Source: Sphingomonas hylomeconis (GTDB lineage Bacteria; Pseudomonadota; Alphaproteobacteria; Sphingomonadales; Sphingomonadaceae). Taken from it: a stretch of 64,000 nt of DNA. The position numbers were made by a program, and so were the translations under genes. The stretch is from contig NZ_JANQBK010000019.1 in assembly GCF_025370105.1 (NCBI RefSeq), positions 28,335 through 92,334 of the forward strand, in the 5' to 3' direction. Below the pieces are notes generated by a model. The model had not been told where the DNA came from, made no database searches, and was given only the letters and a program-made list of their open reading frames with translations. Shown here in pieces: positions 18,125 through 26,065 of this stretch; the stretch's first letter is position 1; the number at the start of each line of letters is the position of its first letter.

Positions 18125-18496
18125 TTGGACGATCGTCTCACGCTGGCAGTGCATGATCTCGAGGTGCAGGTGCTGACCGGAATCTATTCCGAAGAAACGC
18201 ATCTGCCGCAGCCGCTGCGCATCTCGATCGATGTCGAGATCGATTGCCCGGCGCGGTTCGCGCCGGACACGCCGCTCAATGCCTCGAAGAATTACCTCGA
18301 CCTCAAACATGCCGCGACCACCGCGCTGCCGACGGGCGTGCATTTCACGCTGATCGAGGGCGTGGCGGATCATATCGCCGAAACGCTGTTCCTCCAGGAT
18401 GCGCGGGTACGGCGTGTTCAGGTGAAGATCGTCAAGCTGGCCATTTCGGAAGCAGGCGAAGCGATCGGCATGACGCTGATTCGGCATCGGCGCTGA
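18125..18496 (+). CDS. folB: Dihydroneopterin aldolase
   Basis: A 123-aa enzyme of the FolB fold, converting 7,8-dihydroneopterin to 6-hydroxymethyl-dihydropterin and glycolaldehyde in folate synthesis. Family features: VHDLEVQVLTGIYSEE near the N-terminus with the substrate-binding Glu, LDLKHAA in the middle, and LIEGVADHIAETLF near residue 80. The start is TTG at 18125, 6 bases after GAAAGGG, which is unusual but the best-supported choice because no ATG or GTG precedes the conserved N-terminus in frame. Followed four bases later by the next gene. Confidence 0.9.
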   Translation: MDDRLTLAVHDLEVQVLTGIYSEETHLPQPLRISIDVEIDCPARFAPDTPLNASKNYLDLKHAATTALPTGVHFTLIEGVADHIAETLFLQDARVRRVQVKIVKLAISEAGEAIGMTLIRHRR

Positions 18497-18500
18497 GGCC

Positions 18501-18815
18501 ATGCTGGCGGCGGTGCGCGCAGCGCTGGCAGGACAGGGGGCAGTGATCGGCGCCGCCGCGCCGATTGCCGCGACCGTTGCCGCGATCGCGGCGGCGGACG
18601 AATCGTTCGTGCTGGTGATCGCCGGGCCCGACCTGCCGGCGGTGGAGCGTGCAATGCTGCTCGCGGCGATCGGGCCGCTGGCGGTGGCGCGGGCGCCCCG
18701 GCGCATCTGCGCGCTGGACGTCGCGGCCGGGGCAAGCGCTACGGATGGCGTGGCGGCGGCGCGGTTTCTCGCAGAAGCGGGGTCGACGACCGGCCAGGTG
18801 CTGGCGGTCGGTTAA
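18501..18815 (+). CDS. Ala-rich hypothetical protein (Rossmann-like fold) after folB
   Basis: A 104-aa Ala/Gly-rich protein beginning four bases after folB, so co-transcribed with it. Alternating hydrophobic strands and helices (VLVIAGPDL, RICALDVAAGAS, AARFLAEAGS, GQVLAVG) suggest a small Rossmann-like alpha/beta fold. No catalytic motif is visible and the GC-rich composition makes it easy to over-call; its position and frame quality support it. No function assigned. Confidence 0.6.
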   Translation: MLAAVRAALAGQGAVIGAAAPIAATVAAIAAADESFVLVIAGPDLPAVERAMLLAAIGPLAVARAPRRICALDVAAGASATDGVAAARFLAEAGSTTGQVLAVG

Positions 18816-18831
18816 CCGCCCCGCGCGGCCG

Positions 18832-19674
18832 TCATTCCCGTTCGCACGCGCCCAGCGATTCGATCACGAAGCGATAGTCCTCGCGTGCGATGTCGGCATT
18901 GGCCGGCTCGGTATTATGCAGCGCGCTGTCCGGCAGGGTGGGCGGCAGTGCGCAGGCGAGGCGATACCATAATAAGGTGTCGCGCGGCGGGGGGGCGCCG
19001 CGCTGGTCGACCACGTCGGACAGCGACACGCCCCAGCGCGGCGGCGCATCGGGCGTGCGCGCGATCCCCAGCGAGACCGGCCGCCCGTCGGCCGTGATCA
19101 GGAAGATCTGCGTCTCGCCCTGGCCGGGCAGCGCCCCCGGGACGTGGAAGGCATTGCCGATGCCGGTGATTTCGGGCGGCGCCGTCTCCGCCACTGCCTC
19201 GGTGGTGATGCGGCGCGTGAGCTCGGCGGCGGCCGGGGTCCAGGCGCGCTGCGCATCGGGGCGGACGAGCTGGAGCTGATTCGCGCTGCCTGCGACGGTG
19301 CGCGCGAACAGCAGCACGCGGAGCCGCTTGAGCGCGGGCAATCGGCCGCGCGAATCGGGTTGTACATCAAGCAGGTAGCCGATTCGCGGCGGCAGTGCCT
19401 GGGCCCCGCGGACCAGCGCCAGAACATCGGCCTCTATATAAAGTCGGACAAAACCCAGTGGGACAGTTGCCGCTTCCGCGCCCTTGATCCGCGTCGTGCT
19501 GCGGATCGCCGCATCGACGATGACCGGCGCGGCGAGCACGAGATCGGCGAACACGGGATAGGGCGGCGCGGGCGCAAGAACGGCCGGGGGGGTGGGGCGC
19601 TGCTGCGCCGCAAGCGGCGAAACCAGCGCGGCGGCGAGCAGCGCCGCGACGAACATCTTCGGAACCGAAATCAT
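18832..19674 (-). CDS. Secreted hypothetical protein
   Basis: A 280-aa protein with a signal peptide (MISVPKMFVAALLAAALVSPLAAQ) and a mature part of mixed beta and loop character with a Pro-rich lead-in. It contains IGYLLDVQPDSRG and the C-terminal LGACERE with a lone Cys. No domain is recognised. It points away from the tonB operon, with 215 bases between the two starts. The ATG at 19674 fits the signal peptide better than the upstream one at 19704. Confidence 0.7.
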   Translation of the reverse strand: MISVPKMFVAALLAAALVSPLAAQQRPTPPAVLAPAPPYPVFADLVLAAPVIVDAAIRSTTRIKGAEAATVPLGFVRLYIEADVLALVRGAQALPPRIGYLLDVQPDSRGRLPALKRLRVLLFARTVAGSANQLQLVRPDAQRAWTPAAAELTRRITTEAVAETAPPEITGIGNAFHVPGALPGQGETQIFLITADGRPVSLGIARTPDAPPRWGVSLSDVVDQRGAPPPRDTLLWYRLACALPPTLPDSALHNTEPANADIAREDYRFVIESLGACERE

Positions 19675-19889
19675 GACGACAGGGTTAGGCGATAGGACCC
19701 GCATTAAACAGAAATAATTCTGCAGCGTTGCGATTGTACGTTTGTTGCGTCCGACAAAGCGTTTGCGTCGTAGTTTACGTCACGATAGAGGTTCGGCTCT
19801 GTCTGAGGATACACTAGCCCATGGCAGGCGGATTTGCGACCGAAAGGGTCGGAGCCGAATTGGCCGTGATAGAGGAGTGTCGTTTCTGA

Positions 19890-20561
19890 ATGGCCTATGC
19901 TGACCAAAAAATGAGCGGAGGGAAGGTGGTCGCGATCGTTATCGTCGCGCTCATCCATGCCGTGATCGGATATGCCTTCGTTACCGGGCTTGCGTACAAG
20001 TACGTGAAGAAGGCGACGGAGAAGATGGACGTGTTCGACGTGGAGGAGCCACCTCCCCCGCCGCCGGACGAGCCGCCACCGCCGCCGCCCGACACGCCGC
20101 TGACCCCACCCCCGGTGGTGTCGCCGCCGCCGATCGTCAACGTGCCCCGTCCGCCGGTCCAGATTCAGACCGTGCAGACGCCACCGCCGTCGATCCAATA
20201 TACGCCGATCGCCGCACCGCCAGCGCCACCAGCGCCGCCGGCGCCGCCTGCACCACCACGCGTGTCGCAGGCTGCCGGTCTGAAGGGTAACCCGGGCCAG
20301 TTCTTCGGTGCGGACAATTATCCTCCCGCAGCGATCCGTGCCGAAGCGGAAGGCCGCGTCGTCGCGCGGTTGACCGTGGGTCCCGATGGACGGGTGACCG
20401 ATTGTTCGATCACCACGTCGAGCGGCAATAACGACCTGGATTCGACCACGTGCCGAATCGCCAAGAGCAGGGTTCGTTATACCCCGGCGCGGGATGCCAA
20501 CGGCCAGAACATCGCTTCGACGGCGAATCTGCCGGTGAAATGGGTTTTGCCTAGAGATTAA
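19890..20561 (+). CDS. tonB: Energy transducer TonB
   Basis: A 223-aa TonB protein. It has a short cytoplasmic N-terminus, a single membrane anchor (VAIVIVALIHAVIGYAFV at about 12-30) with the conserved His, a long periplasmic Pro-rich spacer at about 50-125, and the C-terminal TonB fold from about 140 with YPPAAIRAEAEGRVVARL and VKWVLP. It couples the ExbB-ExbD proton motor to outer-membrane receptors. It is first in tonB-exbB-exbD-exbD. I see no convincing Fur box in the 215-bp upstream gap. Confidence 0.94.
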   Translation: MAYADQKMSGGKVVAIVIVALIHAVIGYAFVTGLAYKYVKKATEKMDVFDVEEPPPPPPDEPPPPPPDTPLTPPPVVSPPPIVNVPRPPVQIQTVQTPPPSIQYTPIAAPPAPPAPPAPPAPPRVSQAAGLKGNPGQFFGADNYPPAAIRAEAEGRVVARLTVGPDGRVTDCSITTSSGNNDLDSTTCRIAKSRVRYTPARDANGQNIASTANLPVKWVLPRD

Positions 20562-20567
20562 CGCCAT

Positions 20568-20594
20568 GGCCGGGGCGCCAGACGCGCCCCGGCC
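20568..20594 (+). repeat. Intercistronic hairpin between tonB and exbB
   Basis: GGCCGGGGCG (20568-20577) pairs perfectly with CGCCCCGGCC (20585-20594) over a seven-base loop. It begins a few bases after the tonB stop and lacks a T-run, so it is more likely an RNA-stability or processing element than a full terminator. Confidence 0.65.
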
Positions 20595-20629
20595 GATCGT
20601 CGATGCACTTCAAGAGGGACTATTCGCAC

Positions 20630-21430
20630 ATGTTGACCACCATTCTCGCCGCCGGCGCGGCTCCTGCCGCAGGCGCCAACCCGTACGGCTTCTGGGAAGC
20701 ACTCGAGCAGGGCGGCGTCATCGCCTGGTCCGTGTTCGCCATCCTGGCGTTCATGTCGATCGTGTCGTTCTACATCCTGTTCACCAAGCTGTTCGAACAG
20801 CAGAAGGTGATGAACCAGGCCAAGCGCGTGCGCCAGAATTTCTGGAACTCGACGTCGCTGCGCGAAGGCGCTGCGAAGCTGGAGAAGAACTCGGCCTATC
20901 GCCAGATCGTCGACGACGGCCTGCAGGCACAGGAACAGCATGGCCGCCTGACCGATCCGGTCGAAGCGCATGACTGGCTGCACGGTTCGCTGGCGCGTTC
21001 GGAAGCCACGATCAACTCGAAGCTGGGCGGCGGTCTCGCCTTCCTCGCAACGGTCGGTTCGGTGTCGCCGTTCATCGGTCTGTTCGGTACGGTTATCGGC
21101 ATCTACCGCGCCCTGATCAAGATCGGCGCTGCCGGTCAGGCATCGATCGACGCCGTTGCCGGCCCGGTCGGCGAAGCACTGATCATGACCGCACTCGGCC
21201 TGGCCGTCGCGGTTCCGGCCGTGCTTGCCTACAACTGGCTGCAGCGCCGCAACAAGTCGATCGCAGAGGACCTCGCGGCCTTCTCGAACGACGTGCTCGG
21301 CTTCCTGGCCTCGAACGGCAGCGTCCGTCCGACGGTTGCCGGCGCCAAGACGACGGCTGCTGCAGCCAAGCCGGTTGCTGCGACGACCACGACCGGTCAG
21401 ACCGGCGCGAACGCCGTGCCGCGCGTCTGA
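20630..21430 (+). CDS. exbB: MotA/TolQ/ExbB proton-channel protein
   Basis: A 266-aa inner-membrane protein with three membrane helices: about 15-45 (VIAWSVFAILAFMSIVSFYI), 130-160 and 175-195. The conserved TolQ/ExbB block with TVGSVSPFIGLFGTVIGIYRAL near residues 137-160, including the pore Thr and Gly residues, is present. It forms the proton channel of the Ton motor with ExbD. The C-terminal 35 residues are an Ala/Thr-rich tail, unusual but not rare in sphingomonads. Start at the second Met (20630) behind AAGAGGG; an ATG at 20603 has no ribosome site. Confidence 0.94.
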   Translation: MLTTILAAGAAPAAGANPYGFWEALEQGGVIAWSVFAILAFMSIVSFYILFTKLFEQQKVMNQAKRVRQNFWNSTSLREGAAKLEKNSAYRQIVDDGLQAQEQHGRLTDPVEAHDWLHGSLARSEATINSKLGGGLAFLATVGSVSPFIGLFGTVIGIYRALIKIGAAGQASIDAVAGPVGEALIMTALGLAVAVPAVLAYNWLQRRNKSIAEDLAAFSNDVLGFLASNGSVRPTVAGAKTTAAAAKPVAATTTTGQTGANAVPRV

Positions 21431-21437
21431 GCTGACG

Positions 21438-21469
21438 GATCGGGGCCGCCGACTTGGGCGGCCCCGATC
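21438..21469 (+). repeat. Intercistronic hairpin between exbB and the first exbD
   Basis: A perfect 13-bp stem: GATCGGGGCCGCC (21438-21450) pairs with GGCGGCCCCGATC (21457-21469) over a six-base loop. It starts eight bases after the exbB stop and is not followed by a T-run. It may protect the exbB message or partially stop transcription, lowering exbD relative to exbB. Confidence 0.7.
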
Positions 21470-21522
21470 ATCGTTGCCGGAACGGTCCGCCAGCGCGATT
21501 GAATGGATAGGGATAAGCCTCA

Positions 21523-22002
21523 ATGGCAATGAGTAGTGGGGGCGACCCCGAAAAACCAATGTCGGACATCAACGCCACGCCACTGGTGGACGTGATGCTC
21601 GTGCTCTTGATCATCTTCCTGATCGCGGTTCCGGTCGCGATCCAGGCGATCAAGCTCGAACTGCCGAAGGTTAAGTACGATCCGACGACGACCAAGCCGG
21701 AGAACGTCAATCTCTCCGTCAAGAACGAAGCGGATGGCACGTGTGGCGTTTACTGGAACACCACGAAGGTCAAGAGTGACGAATTGCTCAAGCGGGCAGT
21801 CGACAAGCTCAAGGTCGAGATCGAACGCCAGGGTGGCGTCGGCAATCCGGATCTGGAGCTTCCCGAAGCGCATATCCGCGGTGACGTGAACACGCCGTAC
21901 CGCTGCATCGGCGGCACGATCTATACCATGCAGATGGCGGGCTTCGCGCGGGTCGGGTTCATTTCCGAACCACCGGCGGGCGCACCGACCAGCCGGCTCT
22001 GA
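21523..22002 (+). CDS. exbD: Biopolymer transport protein ExbD (first copy)
   Basis: A 159-aa ExbD with one membrane helix (LVDVMLVLLIIFLIAVPV at about 22-40) carrying the essential Asp in the family motif TPLVDVMLVLLI. The periplasmic domain has a CGVYWN insertion and a second Cys (YRCIGG), possibly a disulfide pair, absent from the second copy. Energises TonB with ExbB. Tandem exbD genes are known in Xanthomonas and sphingomonads. Confidence 0.93.
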   Translation: MAMSSGGDPEKPMSDINATPLVDVMLVLLIIFLIAVPVAIQAIKLELPKVKYDPTTTKPENVNLSVKNEADGTCGVYWNTTKVKSDELLKRAVDKLKVEIERQGGVGNPDLELPEAHIRGDVNTPYRCIGGTIYTMQMAGFARVGFISEPPAGAPTSRL

Positions 22003-22022
22003 GCCAGAAGGAGTAATTTGAT

Positions 22023-22451
22023 ATGGCAATGAGCGGAGGTTCCGACGACGGTGAACCGATGATGGAAATGAACATGACGCCGTTGATCGACGTCCTGCTC
22101 GTGCTCATCATCATGTTCATCATCACCATTCCGATCCAGACGCATGCCGTGAAGGTCGACCTTCCGGTCAACGACCCGAACAGCGTGTCGCCGCCGATCG
22201 ACCCGCAGAAGAACAAGGTGTCGATCGATCCGGCCGGCACGGTTTCGTGGAACGGCGGTGCGGTGGATACGGTGACGCTGCAGCAGTATCTCGAGCAGAC
22301 GACGCAGATCAGCCCCGAGCCGGAGCTGCACTTCCAGCCCGATCCGGCGGCGCGTTATGCCAAGGTCGACGAAGTGCTGGCAGTGATCAAGCGCTCCGGC
22401 GTGAGCAAGCTCGGCTTCATCGGCAACGAGCAGTATCGCAACGACTTCTGA
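22023..22451 (+). CDS. exbD: Biopolymer transport protein ExbD (second copy)
   Basis: A 142-aa ExbD paralogue starting 20 bases after the first copy, behind GAAGGAG. The membrane helix MTPLIDVLLVLIIMFIITIP near residues 18-38 carries the conserved Asp. The periplasmic part is shorter than in the first copy and has no Cys pair. The gene closes the Ton operon, 25 bases before a rho-independent terminator. In Xanthomonas the second ExbD serves a subset of uptake systems; the division of labour here is unknown. Confidence 0.93.
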   Translation: MAMSGGSDDGEPMMEMNMTPLIDVLLVLIIMFIITIPIQTHAVKVDLPVNDPNSVSPPIDPQKNKVSIDPAGTVSWNGGAVDTVTLQQYLEQTTQISPEPELHFQPDPAARYAKVDEVLAVIKRSGVSKLGFIGNEQYRNDF

Positions 22452-22476
22452 TCCGCAGAAGTCCGATGACGAGAAT

Positions 22477-22504
22477 GGCGGTCCTTCGGGGCCGCCTTTT
22501 TTTT
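22477..22504 (+). terminator. Rho-independent terminator of the Ton operon
   Basis: An eight-base-pair stem GGCGGTCC/GGGCCGCC closed by a stable TTCG tetraloop and followed immediately by eight Ts. It lies 25 bases after the stop of the second exbD. Confidence 0.93.
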
Positions 22505-22685
22505 GGCCTTCGTCCATCGTGGGCAAATGCTGCGCTTCGACGACTGCAAACACGCACAGGTGCGTGCTTTTTGGACGTGCGATGGTGCGCTACAACGATC
22601 CTTGCCAATGTTTCACAAAAGTGACATTCTCCTGTCACAAATATGAAACCTTTCGCCGAAGAGCGGAGGGTCAGCCAGGAGATCG

Positions 22686-23039
22686 ATGATGCGTCTGTCG
22701 CTTTTCACCGTGTCGCTTGTGGCGTTGGCCACGCCGTTCGCCGCCGGCGCGCAGCAGCGCACCGCCTATCAGCAGATCGCCGCGGGCGATTTCAGCAAGG
22801 CCGAGCAGACGCTGATCGCCGAGCGCCGCATCTTCCCGCAGCGCCCCGAACTGATGCTCAACCTGGCGGCGGTGTATCAGCAGACCGGCCGTGCCGATCA
22901 GGCGCGCGCGCTGTACGACAGGGTGCTGGCCGAGCCGGAAGTCATGATGGACGTATCGGCCGATCGCACCGCGGGCTCGCATGCGGTCGCCCGCAATGGC
23001 CTGCGGCGGCTGCCCGGCGTGCAGATGTCGTCGCGCTGA
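22686..23039 (+). CDS. Exported TPR-like small protein
   Basis: A 117-aa protein with a signal peptide (MMRLSLFTVSLVALATPFAAGAQQ). Residues 25-80 look like one and a half tetratricopeptide motifs (IAAGDFSKAEQTLIAERR, then LNLAAVYQQTGRADQARALY), a protein-contact module. Upstream at 22627-22655 three weakly Pho-box-like heptamers occur with 11-base spacing. No partner is evident; genes before and after are unrelated. Confidence 0.75.
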   Translation: MMRLSLFTVSLVALATPFAAGAQQRTAYQQIAAGDFSKAEQTLIAERRIFPQRPELMLNLAAVYQQTGRADQARALYDRVLAEPEVMMDVSADRTAGSHAVARNGLRRLPGVQMSSR

Positions 23040-23122
23040 CGCCTTCGGTCCGGGATCGGTAAAGGCGGCGTGGGCGAGAGCCTGCGCCGTCTTTCGTTTG
23101 GGGGCCACCCTGCCGGCACACC

Positions 23123-23151
23123 TGATCCTTGAACCGCGTTCGGGATGACGG
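23123..23151. repeat. Single REP copy of the TCCTGAA-TTCAGGA family
   Basis: TGATCCTTGAACCGCG followed by TTCGGGATGACGG, an imperfect dyad related to the copies at 17994 and 30501. It lies between the exported TPR-like gene and dcd, whose 3' ends converge here, alongside a weak GC hairpin at about 23063-23092. Confidence 0.7.
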
Positions 23152-23190
23152 TGGTACGGATTGCTCGACGCGCAGAAACCGCGCGCCGCA

Positions 23191-23745
23191 TCAGATCTTC
23201 GGCAGCGTGACGCCCGTCTGGCCCATATATTTGCCGGCGCGATCGGCATAGCTGACCTCGCACGGCTCGTTGCCCTGCAGGAACAGGAACTGGCAGGCGC
23301 CTTCATTGGCATAGATCTTGGCCGGCAGCGGCGTGGTGTTCGAGAATTCGAGCGTCACATGGCCTTCCCAGCCGGGCTCGAGCGGCGTCACGTTGACGAT
23401 GATCCCGCAGCGCGCATAGGTCGATTTGCCGAGGCAGATCACCAGCACGTCGCGCGGCACGCGGAAATATTCGACGGTGCGGGCGAGCGCGAAGCTGTTC
23501 GGCGGGATGATGCAGCAATCGGTCTTGCGATCGACGAAGCTGTTGGCGGCGAAATCCTTCGGATCGACGATCACGCTGTCGATATTGGTGAACACCTTGA
23601 ACTCGTCCGACACGCGCGCGTCATAGCCGTAGGAGGACAGGCCGTAACTGATCACGCCTTCGCGCTTCTGCCCGTCGACGAACGGCTCGATCATGCCCGT
23701 GGTAAGCGCCTGTTCGCGAATCCAGCGATCGGACATGACGGCCAT
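23191..23745 (-). CDS. dcd: dCTP deaminase
   Basis: A 184-aa dCTP deaminase of the dUTPase-like trimeric fold, making dUTP for thymidylate synthesis. Motifs: [17 protein letters not shown] near residue 33, the region around [21 protein letters not shown], and the catalytic Glu in [16 protein letters not shown] near 130. Length and C-terminal [14 protein letters not shown] are typical of the alphaproteobacterial form, which lacks the dUTPase activity of the bifunctional archaeal type. Start at [11 protein letters not shown]. Monocistronic. Confidence 0.95.
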   Translation of the reverse strand: MAVMSDRWIREQALTTGMIEPFVDGQKREGVISYGLSSYGYDARVSDEFKVFTNIDSVIVDPKDFAANSFVDRKTDCCIIPPNSFALARTVEYFRVPRDVLVICLGKSTYARCGIIVNVTPLEPGWEGHVTLEFSNTTPLPAKIYANEGACQFLFLQGNEPCEVSYADRAGKYMGQTGVTLPKI

Positions 23746-23848
23746 TCGAAGAGCTCCCTGTTTGTCAGCCTGCTCTTGCGGGAATGGAGCGGTAAGACAA
23801 GGGGGCGGTTATCGGCCGATAGTGCCCGCCGGGCCCGGCGGCTCGCGA

Positions 23849-24709
23849 TCAGAAACGACGCGTCTCGTGACCGATCACGTCGCAGCTGCCGCGAAAGCCA
23901 TAGCTGGCCGTCCCCTTGACGGTGATCTGCCCGCTGCGCCGGTCGATCACGACGCGCGGCTTGTTGAGCCCGTTGAGCCGATAGGTGGCGCGAATCTGGT
24001 CGGGGCCGACCGACACGTCGTACAGATCCCACCAGCCGTTATCGCCGCGGGAATTGATCGGCGGGATCAGCGAGCGCGGCAGCCGAATGCGCCCGCCACC
24101 GTCCCACGTCTGCACCATCAAGGAGGCGTCGAACACCTCGGTGGTAGACTGGTTGTAGCGCCCATATTCGTACCGATCGCGCTCGCGGTTCCAGGTCCAG
24201 GTCGTGCCGCTGGCGATGCCGCTCTTCGTTCCGTCGCCGAAGCAGACGAGGCCGAGATCGACCGGCCGCCCGGCGACGACCGGCCCGCCGCCGGGATAGC
24301 CCGGTGCGTTGCCCTCGGGCCGATAAGCGGGGCGCGAAAAACCTGGGTCGGGCTCGTAGCCGGTGCGCGGCCGATTGGCCGGCGCTGCCTGATAACCGGG
24401 GTTGGGGCGTAAGCTCGCCGATTGTCGGCAATCGGGCGGCGTTGTCGGCTGGATCGAATCGTAGCGACCGTCCATCGTCGCGATGGTCACGCACTGCCGG
24501 CGATCCGCGCTCCACCAATAGGTGTAGCTGCGATCGTCGCCCTGTTCGGCGCGGACATTGCGATAGCCGCGGCGCTGCAGTTCGTTCTCGGCCTGGCCGG
24601 CGCGGGCGCCGACCATGTCCTCGAGCCCGGTAGATTGCGCAGCGGCCTGATTGGCAAGCACGATGGAGCCAAGCGCCCCGGCGATAAGTCCGATCTTCCC
24701 GAAGCGCAT
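23849..24709 (-). CDS. Secreted hypothetical protein with Pro/Gly-rich middle
   Basis: A 286-aa protein with a signal peptide (MRFGKIGLIAGALGSIVLANQAAA). The N-terminal part has LEDMVGARAGQAENELQRRGYRNVR and YTYWWSADRRQCVTI, a pattern seen in PASTA-like or DUF4360-type exported proteins but not enough to assign one; a Pro/Gly-rich linker spans about 105-155; the C-terminal domain from about 165 is beta-rich with a Cys pair (LGLVCFGDG and FRGSCDVIG). Start chosen at the Met that opens the signal peptide. Function unknown. Confidence 0.72.
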   Translation of the reverse strand: MRFGKIGLIAGALGSIVLANQAAAQSTGLEDMVGARAGQAENELQRRGYRNVRAEQGDDRSYTYWWSADRRQCVTIATMDGRYDSIQPTTPPDCRQSASLRPNPGYQAAPANRPRTGYEPDPGFSRPAYRPEGNAPGYPGGGPVVAGRPVDLGLVCFGDGTKSGIASGTTWTWNRERDRYEYGRYNQSTTEVFDASLMVQTWDGGGRIRLPRSLIPPINSRGDNGWWDLYDVSVGPDQIRATYRLNGLNKPRVVIDRRSGQITVKGTASYGFRGSCDVIGHETRRF

Positions 24710-24807
24710 CAACACCTCCATCAACCGATCCGGCCGGTACGGCCTGATCGTTCAATGCTTGGATTGCCCCTGGGATCCATCGCCGATCAAAACGCGATGG
24801 TTGACGC

Positions 24808-25503
24808 TCAGTGCGCCACGAACAACAGTGCCAGGGCAATGGCGGTCACCGCGCCCTCGACGAAGGCACGGATCACGTTGAACAGGGCGCGCCAGTGCCG
24901 CTGGGGAAGGTGGTGCGCGAACCACAAGGTCTCCGCGGTCAGGTAGGCGAGTATGGCGCCGGTCACGAGCAGCGCGCTGATCACGGGCGCGCCGGGCAGC
25001 CTCGTATGGGCGAGCGACACGCCGATACCGAGACACAGGGCAAAGGGCCCGCAGGCATAGCATTGCGCGTAGAACGGGCCCTTGAGCGACTGGCGGGTCA
25101 GCTTGACCCGCTTGGCGCGCACGAATCGCGTCGCCATCATCAGGGGGAATAGCGAGAACAGGACGAGCCTGAGCACGAGCAACGTCGTGTCGTCGCTGAC
25201 GAAGCCGGCAAGCCCGGTCTTCTGCGCGACGATCGGGTTGGTGCCGCCGCCGAGCGCGACGTCGATCGCCTGGGTCAGCAATAACGACAGGACAAGAAAC
25301 AGCGGCGGGTTGAGCGTATCGGTGAACTGCTCGTCCGCGCTGTCGCGCAACTCCAGATCCGAATAGCGCATCGCGTCCAGCGGCCGCGTCACCGTGCGCC
25401 ACAGCGTGATCGGATAGAATATCAACCAGCTCATCACTTCGTAGAGCAGGTCGCCGAACGAGTTGAGCCACTTCATGAAATCCATGGCGATATCTTGGGT
25501 CAA
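24808..25503 (-). CDS. Polytopic membrane protein, YIP1/permease-like
   Basis: A 231-aa protein with an amphipathic N-terminus (MKWLNSFGDLLYEVMSWLIFYPITLW) and about five membrane helices between residues 75 and 230. The contact region LWRTVTRPLDAMRYSDLELRDS before the first helix is typical of sphingomonad proteins annotated as permeases or YIP1 domain proteins. Substrate and role are unknown. Gene sits alone between the exported protein at 24709 and cdd. Confidence 0.72.
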   Translation of the reverse strand: MTQDIAMDFMKWLNSFGDLLYEVMSWLIFYPITLWRTVTRPLDAMRYSDLELRDSADEQFTDTLNPPLFLVLSLLLTQAIDVALGGGTNPIVAQKTGLAGFVSDDTTLLVLRLVLFSLFPLMMATRFVRAKRVKLTRQSLKGPFYAQCYACGPFALCLGIGVSLAHTRLPGAPVISALLVTGAILAYLTAETLWFAHHLPQRHWRALFNVIRAFVEGAVTAIALALLFVAH

Positions 25504-25606
25504 CGCCCGCCCTGCTGCAACGCCTGATAGCGTGGCGCATCGCTCGCATCATGCCGCCGGGGGCGGGGCGGTGGCCTCTAGCGTCGGATCGGTATTTGGG
25601 CGCCGT

Positions 25607-26065
25607 TCAGCCGATGCCGAGATCCGCCGGGCCGAAGGCATGCGGCAGCAGATCGGACAGCAGGTGCCGCTGCACCGCATCGCCTTGCGCACTGCCGCAC
25701 CACACGACGATCTCGCGGTGGCCGATCTGCGCGGCCTCGTTGATTACCTGGCGGCAGCGGCCGCACGGGCTGACCGGCGTGTCTCCGGTGACCTTGCCGC
25801 CGACGATCGCGCCGCCGATCACCGCGATCGCGACGACATCGGCAAGGCGACCGGCGCTGCTCGCGGTGGCGAGCGCGACCGTTTCGGCGCACAGCGACAG
25901 GCCGTAACTGGCATTCTCGAAATTTGCGCCCGTCACCACGCTGTCGTCGGTAAGCAGCACGGCGGCACCGACGCCGAAGTTTGAATAGGGCGCGTGCGCG
26001 CGTGTGGCGGCGTCGCGCGCGGCGGTGATCAGGCGGTCGCGCGTGGCAGCGTTATCGAAGGTCAT
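25607..26065 (-). CDS. cdd: Cytidine deaminase
   Basis: A 152-aa zinc-dependent cytidine/deoxycytidine deaminase for pyrimidine salvage. Zinc ligands and catalytic Glu are in CAETVALA near residue 62 and PCGRCRQVI near 98; the substrate loop NFENASYGLSLC precedes the first. Start at MTFDNAATRD; the ATG overlaps the upstream GH25-like stop by four bases, so the two genes are coupled although no functional link is obvious. The C-terminal 20 residues extend beyond the core and end in ADLGIG. Confidence 0.94.
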   Translation of the reverse strand: MTFDNAATRDRLITAARDAATRAHAPYSNFGVGAAVLLTDDSVVTGANFENASYGLSLCAETVALATASSAGRLADVVAIAVIGGAIVGGKVTGDTPVSPCGRCRQVINEAAQIGHREIVVWCGSAQGDAVQRHLLSDLLPHAFGPADLGIG

